Positions 49,301-58,459 of a stretch of DNA of 64,000 bases are shown piece by piece. The DNA comes from Halictus rubicundus. Lineage: Eukaryota; Arthropoda; Insecta; Hymenoptera; Halictidae. Both the position numbers and the translations under genes were made by a program. Each line of letters starts with the position of its first letter. Positions within the stretch are counted from its first letter, which is position 1. The DNA lies in NCBI RefSeq assembly GCF_050948215.1, contig NC_135151.1:6922220-6986219 (forward strand), written 5' to 3'. The notes under the pieces were generated by a model. That model was not told where the DNA came from and searched no databases. It saw only the letters and a list, made by a program, of their open reading frames with translations.

Positions 49301-51754
49301 ATTACTTTGATCGATCTGAACTTTCCAATTTTACTATCCCTCGGTTCACTACTTTGCGTGATATTTGGGGGTTGTAATTTGGCAATGAACGTGTTCGACA
49401 TAGGTATAGGCTACGCGAAGGTTGAAAACTTGCCCCAGAAGGGGGAAACATTGAAGTTGTCAGTAATAAAAACGAGCTGTCAACGAGTTCGCGAGTATCG
49501 TTAATCATATTGTGTCGTTCGTGAATCTCGTGTGTATGGGAAGCTCGACACTGTTCTTACCTTCGGAGATGAGCCTCTCCCGGATCTCCCACGCAAAGAT
49601 CGTCGGGTTTTCCCTCTTGTATTGCTCGATCTTGGCGACGACGGCCGGCGTCGCAACTTTTGGCTTGCTGCCACCGATTAAGCCCGGCGGGCGTAGCGTA
49701 CCTGGAACACGATAGAACGAGCTTCAAGGACAAGGTGCTTCGGTAATACTCCGGGCGTCCCGCGATAAAATCGCTCGTAAACGCCGATGCTGGGCCGCGT
49801 TTATGTGCCTCGTGCCGCATTCGAGCCCGAGCCCGCATAATTTCGGAAAATCACGCGACCATCGGGTATCTCGGCCTAATGACAACGTCCCCGTGGCTCG
49901 GACGAATATGGTCTGTCAAATGGCGCCTTATAAATGTGCGACGAGCATACCAGCTCTCTCCTACCCCCAGAGGCTGGCTTGACTGTTCAAACATTTGCAC
50001 AGTTTGGACGAGCCGGCCTCTACACCCAATTTACTACTCGATATTATTCCGACGATTTTCATATTATTAGAATTTCTCCCGTCCATGGAGGGAACTCCGA
50101 ATCGATATTATTCTGCAGAAGTTCTGCGGAACAGTTGCAGAAAGGTTTTGTTGTCTTTGATACGTGCCTTGCAGAACGGTGTCGTTCCAGGTAATTGGTT
50201 CTGTTTGTATGTACATTGAAAAATATTGGTTGGAGATTTTTTTCGAATGGTATCTGATAGAGAGCAATTTTGTTTTGAATATACACAGTGAATTCTCGAT
50301 ATATGTCAAGAACACGGGTCTTGCCAGCGACATATATCGTCCAAGAGATACAATTCTTTCATCCACGCTGAACGTCGTACCCGAGCCATGTTATGTTTAC
50401 ACTCCTTTCGAGCTTAGGGGTATACCCCGCGGTAGTGGGGATCATTCCGCGACGTTTTCCACCCAGGCCTTCGCGACATATATAGAGAAATCACTGTAGA
50501 TATTTTTAACCGGGACACATTTCGATTTCGTTCAATCTTTCAAAAGAGATTATATTATATTTCAATTGTTGGAAGGCGCTGATAATGTTTTTAACGTGCT
50601 AATCTCGTTAGCTTAATTTTTTGGAAAGTATATTTCGTGTGTTCTTTTTTATACAGAGGATTTACAATAATGTTTCAGAGACGTCATGGGTTTTGTACCC
50701 CAAATCCGATTGTTTTTAATCTACTGTTGTAAACTGACATACATAGCAGCAACTTAATCATTTTACACTGATTTCAAAGCGATACAAATTATTCCATGTA
50801 TCCCGTGTCCCTCGTCATGTGTCTATACACATACAACGGCTATTCTGATCGCATTGGCTACGAATAACGAGTGAGTCTGATCATGATTTTCCAGTTCTAC
50901 TTACTCCGGGCCGTGGAGAATAAAACCCCGCAACTCAACTGATATTTTCAGAGAATTTCACAATAAATTGTGTTGTGTGTATTACAGATCGTTTTAGACT
51001 GAACTGATTATGTACAATAATTATCTATAAGGTATCTATCTATTATTTGATAATAAACGTGTAACGTCAATCCAAAACTCTATTGCGGTGCGGTTGACGT
51101 GTATACTCGTCGCGTACAATAAAAGATTCCCCTTTACTATAAAAACTGGAAATTTCAATATGTAATAAAAATGTCATTTGGTGGTATGTTTCCTTTATAT
51201 TACCAATAAAACTGTTATGTATTTGGTATATTAGATATTGCCCGTACAATGTATTACCTTTTAGAAGCTAAGTTGATTATTTTCTCCAATTCATCTGGTA
51301 TTCTCAGAATTGTTTGTGTGCTTTACCGAAATCAACTGAATTTCTTAAAATTATTTTTTTGTTTAATTTTCCTCTGTATGAATTTTATTATTTTTTGACA
51401 ATTTGTAAGTTTTTCAACGATGAATTGTTAATTTTTTATCGAATAAAAATGTAACCCTTTCTCATTTTGCTGTACCTCGTCGTTGCTTGAATTTCATTCC
51501 GCGTCCCGTGAGGGACTCTTAAAATTAAATTCCGCAGCTAACTGGTTAAGAATATCGTCAAGCTCAAACGATAGCAAAATAAATTCATCAAAGAAACTAC
51601 AGCCGAAAGGAATTTCTGCAGAGTCCGCATACGTTTCCAGATACTCATAGTCTGGGCGTTCATCAAAGCGCAAAAGAGCAAAATTGTTTGCTTCAAGCTT
51701 GTGGGAGCTAGTCGAAGCTTGTTGAAGAGACAGGAAAAAATTCGGATGTAGAAG

Positions 51755-51829
<75 letters not shown>

Positions 51830-52118
51830 GAGCTGAGCATCCATTGTGGTTTCAGCGAAGATGAACGGGGGTTGTGTTAATCCGATACTTGGTCGTTCGG
51901 GGTAAAGACAGAGGATCCCCGTGGCGAGTTTCGTGTTGGCAAAATGGAGACACAAAACGATACAGCTCTCGGCCTGCATTGAAATCTCGGGGAGTATAGG
52001 TTTTCGACATCGGATACTAATCCTATCGTGTCTGGGTGGACTCACGGCGCGGCGCAGTCATTAGAAGCTTAGCGCGTGAAACGTTACCGGCATGCGATAG
52101 CCTGCGATAATCAAACAT
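42564..52118 (-). CDS. eyg: eyegone, Pax-family transcription factor with RED-only paired domain and homeodomain (5 coding exons)
   Basis: Coding exons on the minus strand are 52046-52118, 49561-49701, 45377-45769, 43491-43675 and 42564-43166. They total 1395 bases including the stop and give 464 residues with no internal stop. Residues about 26-95 form the linker and RED half of a paired domain (GLIGGSKPKVATP, SVSSINRILRN). Residues 219-278 are a homeodomain with Ser at position 50, the PAX hallmark. Poly-Pro lies at 287-298 and an acidic run at 420-437. The PAI half is missing, which is the diagnostic feature of Eyegone/Twin of eyegone as opposed to Pax6. In Drosophila, Eyg is a nuclear factor, largely a repressor, that promotes eye-disc growth in parallel with Eyeless. 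Introns are GT-AG with phases 1, 1, 1, 0. Assignment to eyg is firm; the start in the first exon is inferred. Confidence 0.93.
43167..43490 (-). other. eyegone intron 4 (324 bp)
   Basis: GT-AG intron inside the homeobox. It contains a (CT)n/(GA)n microsatellite at about 43289-43320. No other element was recognised. Confidence 0.85.
43491..43675 (-). CDS. eyg: eyegone coding exon 4 (homeodomain helices 1-2 and start of helix 3)
   Basis: After acceptor CCACACAG the exon encodes an acidic Gly/Asp stretch. It then runs from the homeodomain arm FRRNRTTFSPEQLEELEKEF to SLSEARVQ, homeodomain position 46, and stops at donor CAG|GTGGGT. An intron between residues 46 and 47 is the classic position in PAX and other paired-class homeobox genes. 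Confidence 0.95.
43676..45376 (-). other. eyegone intron 3 (1.7 kb)
   Basis: GT-AG intron between the Ala-rich linker exon and the homeobox exon. A fragment of a miniature-element end (GGCGGTGGTAGGTTTGATG) lies near 44060-44080, matching the CACTGAACCTACC-type ends found elsewhere in the window. Nothing else is recognisable. Confidence 0.75.
45377..45769 (-). CDS. eyg: eyegone coding exon 3 (end of RED, Ala-rich linker)
   Basis: It begins after acceptor ATTGCAG with VCSNSTAPSVSSINRILRN, the recognition helix of RED, then a basic/Ala stretch (RAAERAAAEFARAAG). A His/Pro-rich and then Ala-rich linker follows, ending at donor CAAG|GTGACC (45376). The joining codon with exon 2 reads Val where most PAX proteins have Gly (SE-V-VC against the usual SEGVC). 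This is a visible substitution if the splice sites are right. Confidence 0.92.
46019..46204. repeat. dispersed repeat family J, copy 3 (5'-truncated), in eyegone intron 2
   Basis: TTTCTAATATTTTTAATTTACG, CAACAAATTTATTTCTTTGG and CGTGCTCCGTAAGCCTAGTG match copies 1 and 2. TTAA lies at the right end. Confidence 0.75.
48253..48709. mobile_element. 457 bp TA-flanked miniature element in eyegone intron 2
   Basis: TACAGTCAAACCTGTTTTCG at the left is inverse to AAAACAGGTTTGACTGTA at the right. A TGCGGT motif repeats internally (GTGCGGTCC, ATGCGGTCCC). TA termini fit Tc1/mariner-type mobilisation. Confidence 0.85.
49561..49701 (-). CDS. eyg: eyegone coding exon 2 (paired-domain linker and first part of RED)
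   Basis: Translation gives LRPPGLIGGSKPKVATP followed by the helix region ending WEIRERLISE, the conserved start of the PAX RED subdomain. The acceptor is TTCCAG at 49707-49702 and the donor is GTAAGA at 49560-49555. The exon has two bases, 46 codons and one base (phase 1 in, phase 1 out). Confidence 0.93.
50282..50498 (+). mobile_element. TA-flanked miniature element family A, complete copy, in eyegone intron 1
   Basis: TACACAGTGAATTCTCG at the left and GAGAAATCACTGTA at the right. The interior carries GGGGTATACCCCGCGGTAG and GACGTTTTCCACCCAGGCC. Confidence 0.88.
51494..51756 (-). other. unassigned acidic open frame in eyegone intron 1
   Basis: Reading on the minus strand past the (AG)n tract gives about 87 codons rich in Asp, Glu, Phe and Leu (DERPDYEYLETYADSAEIPF, ending FKSPSRDAE and a TGA). 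Its composition looks more protein-like than surrounding frames, but I recognise no domain and see no clear acceptor. It could be a relic of a transposon or an alternative exon. Confidence 0.3.
51757..51830. repeat. (AG)n microsatellite
   Basis: More than 30 AG dinucleotides with one interruption. Confidence 0.95.
52046..52118 (-). CDS. eyg: eyegone coding exon 1 (start exon)
   Basis: The first in-frame ATG after an upstream TAG is at 52118-52116. It has G at -3 (GATATGTTT) and opens 24 codons plus one base. The exon ends at a strong donor, GTGAGT, at 52045-52040. The leftover base joins in phase to the GT at the start of the next exon, so translation runs into the RED linker (LRPPGLIGG). 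A second in-frame ATG at 52061-52059 would give a protein shorter by 19 residues. The reading includes RRLSHAGNVSR, which could be a remnant of the end of the PAI subdomain. This exon rests on phase, splice signals and position rather than on recognised homology. Confidence 0.62.
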
Positions 52119-52659
52119 ATCAAATATGAGCCGATCGGGGAATAGGCGCGCGTGTAACGTTTCCGATACGTGTCTCCAGCTGGCATGGCTGCCTCGCTAC
52201 GTTCTCTCGCCTATACGGTACGGGAGCACCGCCCCGGGGCCGCTTTCGATTAGCTAATCGACTCCTTGTCTCGATCCTCGAAACTCGAAAGCTCCCAACC
52301 AGCCTCCTCCCTCGCTTTTTCCCTGCCAATCAAACATTCCGACCGATCACGATCTGTTTTCGAATTTTGACACGGTCTCTTCAAATAGTTTTACTTGTAT
52401 CGTTCCTGGGGCGTTTAGAACTGACGCAAAATTACCCCCCTCCCCCTTCGTTTCTCCTCGCGCCTTCATTTTTTAATTTCTAGACGGTTATTTTAATGCT
52501 AGACAGAGCAACGTGACCCCATTCCAGATCGTTTATTTCATTTGTTTCAGCCGTCGAAAGGCGAAAGTTCATATAATGTTCATATAATGATAATGGTCAC
52601 TTCACATCCTTCGTGTGAAGGGAAAATAGAAAAAAGCGTCGTACAATTCTGAGGTGCAG
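52119..52659. other. upstream flank of eyegone start exon (5' UTR or promoter likely)
   Basis: CpG-rich from 52120 to 52320. A TAG in frame lies shortly upstream of the proposed start. No TATA/initiator pair could be fixed with confidence. Confidence 0.4.
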
Positions 52660-52753
52660 TTAACCTCTTAACTTAGAAGCCCGAGAATACTCGGGTATTA
52701 TAATATAATATAATAGACACTTTTACAAAATAGTTGTTAAGTTAAGAGGTTAA
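52660..52753. mobile_element. 94 bp TTAA-flanked palindromic element
   Basis: TTAACCTCTTAACTTAGAAG at the left and GTTAAGTTAAGAGGTTAA at the right. An inner hairpin CCCGAGAATACTCGGG is also present. Confidence 0.85.
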
Positions 52754-53261
52754 ATGTTTACAGATGCACAATGTCCAAAGTAAACGAATAAAAAAAGATT
52801 GTGTGCAACATTAATTAGCGTTATTCTACAATGTTTTTCGTCGACGTAGTGCGAAACGCGTTTCCAACGTTCACGCGTCGGTTGTCATTGATTTTACTAC
52901 TTCCCCTTGTTCTGTCAACCGCGCGAAAATACTTTCGAGGAAAGTTACACACGGAAAATGCATGGCTCGGACTGCCTGCTGCAAAAATCATGGAAAATGG
53001 CTCGCGAAATGACACGCTGACAATTGTGACGCGCACGCGTTACGTGAATAAGCCCCGTGCGAAGACCGGCGAGCGCGCAGCCATGACGGCGCGGCGGCAG
53101 TAGTATAGTACATAAAAATAGCTACGCTTTGACCCTTGTTATCCCTATCTTTTCTTTTTGTGTGGTGAGACGTATTTTTTTTTTCTTTTAAATGTGTCGC
53201 CATAAATGAAACACGATTTGTCGATTTAAAGTGTAGAGGAAAAACGGATGTATCATTATTC
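52754..53261. other. no gene recognised
   Basis: A small CpG-rich patch at 53020-53100 in otherwise AT-rich DNA. Confidence 0.45.
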
Positions 53262-53454
53262 GATTGCGGATTTTATGTATTTACAAGAAAAACGAGTAGA
53301 ATGAATTTGAAACAGTAGAAGGATCAGAAGAATTGGGTAATATCGATGTGTAATTCTCAATTTTTCAAAATTATCGAAGAAAGAATTTTCTACTTAATTC
53401 CCGTCTTGCAATTGACGGAGACAATTTTTATTTTACATAACGATCCGCAGTCCA
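53262..53454 (-). repeat. dispersed repeat family I, reversed copy
   Basis: GATTGCGGATTTTATGTATTTAC at one end and TTTTATTTTACATAACGATCCGCAGTCC at the other, reverse of 19053-19250. Confidence 0.6.
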
Positions 53455-53744
53455 ATTGTTGTACTAGGATCTTTTATGCGATTATTTCCGAGGAGTGTAT
53501 GACGGTTAGAGAACGATTTCAAAGCTACTTTTTGATGTGGCATACTCATCCAAAAGCCTATTTATAGGTTTCCGGTTGGTAAACTGATAATAAGTTTGTG
53601 ACGACGATTGTGACGGTAAAAAATGATGAAGAGACAGGTCCTGCGGCAATGCTGAGTTTGAATAACAAGATCCAGAAAGATATGTAATTTGTGTGTCAGG
53701 ATGTTGCAGAAAAACCGCTCCACTCCTTGGGGATGCTAATGTAA

Positions 53745-53870
53745 ATCGATAGAAGAATGCTAATATCCTCTGGTTGCGTTTGTAGAAGCATGCTGATATT
53801 CCCTGGTTGCGTTTGTAGTCGATAGAAAAATGCAAATACTCCCTGATTGTTTTTATAGTCGATTATAATA
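53745..53870. repeat. imperfect tandem repeat, unit about 37-40 bp
   Basis: AGAAGCATGCTGATATTCCC, AGAAGAATGCTAATATCCTC and AGAAAAATGCAAATACTCCC recur with TGGTTGCGTTTGTAG linkers, about three units. Confidence 0.8.
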
Positions 53871-55637
53871 AGCAGATTGTTCATGCAAATTCGCGGCTCT
53901 GCGAAGTACGGAACAAGGGAAATGTATCGTTGGACTAAATATTCTTTATAACACAGAAATACGGTTGAAACACCATAAATGTTTAGTCAGTATTTCACCC
54001 ACTTGTTTCTTTCTGCATCGATGTTCACGAAAATACCAACGCTATTAACGCTCTTTACTCCTCTCAGTATTGTTAGACGTATAAATTAATTTGTGGCCTC
54101 GTTTTCGTGAATTTGATCCGGCGAACAATCAAAACATATTTAAGTCCTGAAAACACTCTCATTTTCAATATATAACTCGAGGGGTTAAATCATTCGACTG
54201 TTTCAAAGATCGCCTAACCATTTTCGCCATGGAACGTACACGGTCCTCGTTCTAATTACGAGACAACACGAACGAGCCACTTTTGCTAATCGACTCGTTT
54301 AGTGCTAAACTGCAACAGTCCCCCCAATTTTGCACAATTCCGATGCTTCGCGGAGATGCAGATCAAAGCCGGCGTGCGCAAAAGGCAGTGCGCAAACAAT
54401 CGTGCAAACAAAGGCCACCGATTCCGTTCGGGAGGTGAGAGAAGATAAAGGATGCATCACGCGCAACGCGTGTCCCAGAGGCGACGATCCGGGTCTCGTG
54501 GAATCGCGGGAGAGTCCTCGAAACGGCCCGGCGCTGGCAAGGTAATGGAAACCACAGGCGCAGGCAGACTTGAGCAATTATCGGTGGTTACGTACTATTA
54601 TTAATAACAATAATGACGGCTAAAGTCGGCAGGGTATCGCGTGCGCTCCCACGGGTGAAGTGCGTGCCTGGTATAAGCGATGTACCCGGCTAATAGGTAT
54701 CCATGCCTCGAGCAAAAATTCCTTGCCTCGACCCGACGTGTCTCTCCTCTCTATCGAGTACCTGTCCATCTTCTACTCTGTCTCTCTCTCTCTCTCTCTC
54801 TCTCCTCTGTCTTCTGCATTTTGCTCCGTGCGCGCTCGCGAACAGAAAACACTTACGAGAAAAATGCTATTCCGACGAAAGAAGCTGCTGTGTTAGGACC
54901 AGCGATTTCATCGGGCAGAGTCCGAGACGGGAGAAGCGGTTGTTGATAATGAATAAATGGCTGATAGGGCCAGGTTTGATAGTAGCGAGCGGTTGTTGGT
55001 TGTCGACGTGTCGTGCAGATGGGGTGCGTGCAGGTAATCATCACTGCCGCGCAACGATCCTGCGACGGGCAATTGTGCTCGCTGTCGATGCAGTATGCGG
55101 AAGGCGGACCAACGTTTGCGACGATACCGATCGCTTTGACGACCACAGAACGTCTTCTGTTGATTGAGTTCGATGGCTCCCAGCTCGATTTGGTTAAATG
55201 GGTGACCCGGAGAGCGAACGAATAACACCCAGTTACGAAATTACGATCTCGATCTCGATTGATATATGTAACACTTTGGAATTGATAGATTGACTCATTG
55301 ACTCGAACACTTCAAATACAGTTCATCTTGTCCGAGCCGCGGGTAGAGGTTCATCGATTGTTCCACATAATCTCGTTGTTCTTGTTGAACCTAAGCATTT
55401 CGATCACAAAGTGGCATCTTACACTTTAATCTCAGGCCCTGGGACGTTCAAAAATTCTTACGAAAATACATTCCTACATTCCTACGAGAATACGTTTTAT
55501 AAGTTTTTCGCCACGATTTCGTATTTATTCTTGAACGCGGGTACGATTATCATAAAGTGGTATCATCTACCTTTAATTTACCTTAAAATTTAAGAGCAAT
55601 CGCGACCATTCTCAACTGTTCTAAACAGCTCACTAAA
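53871..55637. other. no accepted gene; candidate exon at 54853-55146
   Basis: A (CT)n run at 54779-54804 and a GC patch near 54450-54560. The minus-strand frame 54853-55200 (Cys-containing, then TARYYQTWPYQPFIHYQQP) is more protein-like than its neighbours but has no ATG. Confidence 0.4.
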
Positions 55638-55848
55638 TACATTGAATTCTCGATATATGTCATCAACACGGGTCTTGCCAGCGTCATGTATCGTCCAGGA
55701 GACATACCCGTGTTATGTTTCCACTCCTCGGCGTCCGAGGCCTCTCGTTCCTCCCCTACCCCTCGTGGGGTATACCCCGCGGTAGTGGGGATAATTCCGC
55801 GACGTTTATCATCCAGGCCTGGGCGACATATATAGAGAAATCACTGTA
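55638..55848 (+). mobile_element. TA-flanked miniature element family A, complete copy
   Basis: TACATTGAATTCTCGATATATG at the left and GAGAAATCACTGTA at the right. GTGGGGTATACCCCGCGG and GGGGATAATTCCGCGACG lie in the interior. Confidence 0.88.
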
Positions 55849-57639
55849 TACACACAGGACGTTATAGTAATAAATGCACACATAAATACACATACATATA
55901 CATAAATAAATGTACATATATAACGTTATAGTAACTTCTGAAACAAGAGAATAGAAAACACTTTGGCCCAGAAAGCGTTAACCAAACAGCAATTTTAATC
56001 GGCCGATTGTAAAAGGTAGAAAGCTAAAAGGGAGCAGAACCCGATCGCGTTTCGCCGAAGCGGTATCGTCGGGCGCGAACAATAAATATCTCTCGGCGTT
56101 GAAGAATGCAACGCGGAACGATGTCGTCTAATTTCGCCGGCGGTATGCCGCCCCGACAATTAATTCGACCGCTCTGTTATCGGCCCCCTTATCCGCCTTG
56201 TAACAAGATCGATCGCCGCGATGGAAATACCGGGACAGCTCGAGCAGATTGCGAGCGGAACGCGCTTAGAAACTTCGGGCCGGTTCTCCGACTTTGTTTC
56301 ACTTTGTTGGCTACGACACACGGCGCGACGCGACGCGGCGGTAGCAACGGGTGTCATTCCTCCCTACGATTACTGTCGTTCGCTATAATGAATTCGCAAT
56401 GATAATTTTTTTCCGATGATTCTGGGTGGCGGCGACCAATTGGCGCTTGACTCATTTATACAGAAGCGGCGGACGGTGTATAAGAGGGTGCACCGTGAAA
56501 TAATGCAAAATCGTAATCGCTTCATTCTTCTCTTCCCTCTCGACTTGTCGGGTATTCCTGATAGAGCCGCTACTCGTAAAACCTGTCTTATCTGTGGGGC
56601 ATGATCTTGGAAACGCCTCGGGAAACTCGCGTTGCTAGAATCGTTTGCAATTGCAAAAATCCATAAATACTCTTAGCTTTTTCTGGATTTGGTCGGCGTA
56701 AATGTCCGTGCCAGATTTCGTATTAAAATACAAGGGCACGAGTTCTTGTCTCGAAAATTTTCTGTTGTTTAGGAATTTACTTGTGGAGAGGCTGTTCAAA
56801 TCGAAATTATACAGCGCTGTGTGCACATTTTTTTTTTTTGTCGACACACGTACAATACGTGAATGTAATAATCGTGGAAATAATACCGATATATCTGAAT
56901 ATACATGTTTTTCATTATACCGCACAACTCGATAAGTCCGTAGGTATATCATTGATCGAATGTACTCTATTTTTAAAAATCGTAGGTGTACTGGACGTGC
57001 ACATTTATAATCGATGGTGTACACCTGTCTATATGCGTCTATGTTAATTGCCGGAAGTGTAAGTAATGTATTAAGCTTCGAGGAGAGGAGAATTTAGTCT
57101 TTAATGTTTCAGAAGACGCGAGAAAAGTTCGTTTTCCCGACGATGAAACGCTTTAAAATGTCAAGAACCGATGCATTTTTGAATTTCTTGAATTTAAAAT
57201 TTCAGAAACGTGTAGCTACTTCGCAATCGATACGCGGCAGAAAGAAGGAGTATGCCTTGCTTGCCAGAAGAATCGAGGGAAGAGTATTCTGAAGATATTT
57301 ATATCAGAATAGAACCGACTATTTCAGAACGGGATACCATTTCCTAATTTTCCAAATGTACTCAAAAATTTACAACACGAATGTATGGATCTCCAAGCTG
57401 ATTATGAAAGAAGCAATCTTGGAGAAACTGAGGAAACAATATTGTATTTGCTGATCATGAGAGGAAGATCCAAACCACTCCAAAGGAATCGTTCCACGGA
57501 TTAGAAGAAAACTATACTAAACACTAAAATGAAGCTCAAAGTTATTAGGATTGCAAAATTAGCTGATCGGGAAGGGCTTCAAACCTTGCGAAAAATGTTG
57601 ATAAATCCATCATCAAATTCGCATTGTGCACAGATGACA
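55849..57639. other. no gene recognised
   Basis: CpG-richer from 56030 to 56380, AT-rich after. Open frames near 56635-57024 show no domain. Confidence 0.45.
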
Positions 57640-57850
57640 GAAACGTGCATTGTATATTGTCCAAAGAAATAATTTTCACTAAAAGCCGAGTAGAAGGTGG
57701 AAGACCGAAATATGGAAGAGAAACGAAATTGTATAGTTGTTCAAATACATAATTTTCATTACAAACAGAAGAGAAGGAAAGCACCAAAATCGAATATAAA
57801 TTGTACCATTGTCTGAATAGATGATTTTCGTTGAAAGCAGACGAATGTTT
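57640..57850. repeat. imperfect tandem repeat, unit about 78 bp
   Basis: AATTGTATAGTTGTTCAAATAC/ATTGTATATTGTCCAAAGAA/AATTGTACCATTGTCTGAATAG precede AATTTTCRTTNNAANC-like and GAAGGTGGAAGACC/GAAGGAAAGCACC segments, about 2.6 units. Confidence 0.7.
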
Positions 57851-57876
57851 CAAGAAAGCAACTAATCGAAATGATA

Positions 57877-58459
57877 TTAGGACCTTGAATAAGTTCTCGC
57901 TGTTTCTTTTACAAAATAAAAGCTTTTACCCAATGTCCTTGCTTCTGGATCATTCCTAAAACTTTTAAACGTTATGAAACAGTTGACTCATTTACTTGTA
58001 ATGTTTTTCCAAGTTCTGCTAGCGTCTGACATCGGTCTTGATCGAGTAATTCCTCCAACTTTTCGTCTTCAAATTTTTTCGGTGCGCCAGAACGTTCTTT
58101 ATCCTCAAGTTCAAAATCATTATTTTTGAAGCGTCGAAACCAGTCTCTGCATGTCGTATCCGACAAAGCATTGTCCCCATAAGTCTCAACAAGAATTCTA
58201 TGTGCTTCAGCTGCAGATTTCTTTTTAATAAAGTAGTGCAATAAAATTCCCCGCAAATACACTTTATTTGGCACAAAAGTAGGCATTTTCAGAACTAAGA
58301 AAAAATTACTTTGTTTACACTAAAGTGAACTACCATACACTGAAATTTAAGGTTAGATACACTACTGCCTTGCATGTGTGTTACCATTCGAAATTCCACG
58401 AACGGGGTACTGCTACTGTCATTTTTGAAGAAACAGCGAGAACTTATTCAAGGTCCTAA
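57877..58459 (-). mobile_element. internally deleted mariner transposon (583 bp)
   Basis: Terminal inverted repeats TTAGGACCTTGAATAAGTTC and inverse, at least 30 bp each, are flanked by TA on both sides (57875-57876, 58460-58461). The interior keeps only the 5' third of a transposase and the 3' end. The element can be mobilised only in trans. Confidence 0.93.
57972..58286 (-). pseudogene. mariner transposase, N-terminal fragment
   Basis: Starts at ATG 58286 and reads 104 codons of the mariner helix-turn-helix region: a first HTH (AAEAHRILVETYGDNALSDT, CRDWFRRFKNNDFELEDKER) and the second HTH beginning (LAELGKTLQVNESTVS). A TAA replaces an expected Lys codon. About 17 further in-frame codons then follow (to GHWV) before the deletion joins to the 3' end. 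The catalytic D,D34D domain is entirely absent. Confidence 0.9.

Larger units (their letters stand above)
45770..49560 (-). other. eyegone intron 2 (3.8 kb)
   Basis: GT-AG intron splitting the RED subdomain. It contains a dispersed repeat copy (46019-46204), a 457 bp TA-flanked miniature element (48253-48709) and a TTAACACGTT-type element end near 48973. No coding potential is apparent; it is the most natural place for intronic enhancers, but none can be named from sequence alone. Confidence 0.75.
49702..52045 (-). other. eyegone intron 1 (2.3 kb)
   Basis: GT-AG intron between the start exon and the RED exon. It holds a 217 bp miniature element (50282-50498), a long (AG)n tract (about 51757-51830) and an unassigned acidic open frame on the same strand (51494-51756). 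Its status depends on coding exon 1 being right. Confidence 0.55.

Noticed and set aside
50881..50950. Possible alternative eyegone upstream exon with donor GTAAGT on the minus strand
   Set aside because: The frame has no Met between a TGA and the donor, and the exon at 52046-52118 fits better in start codon and phase.
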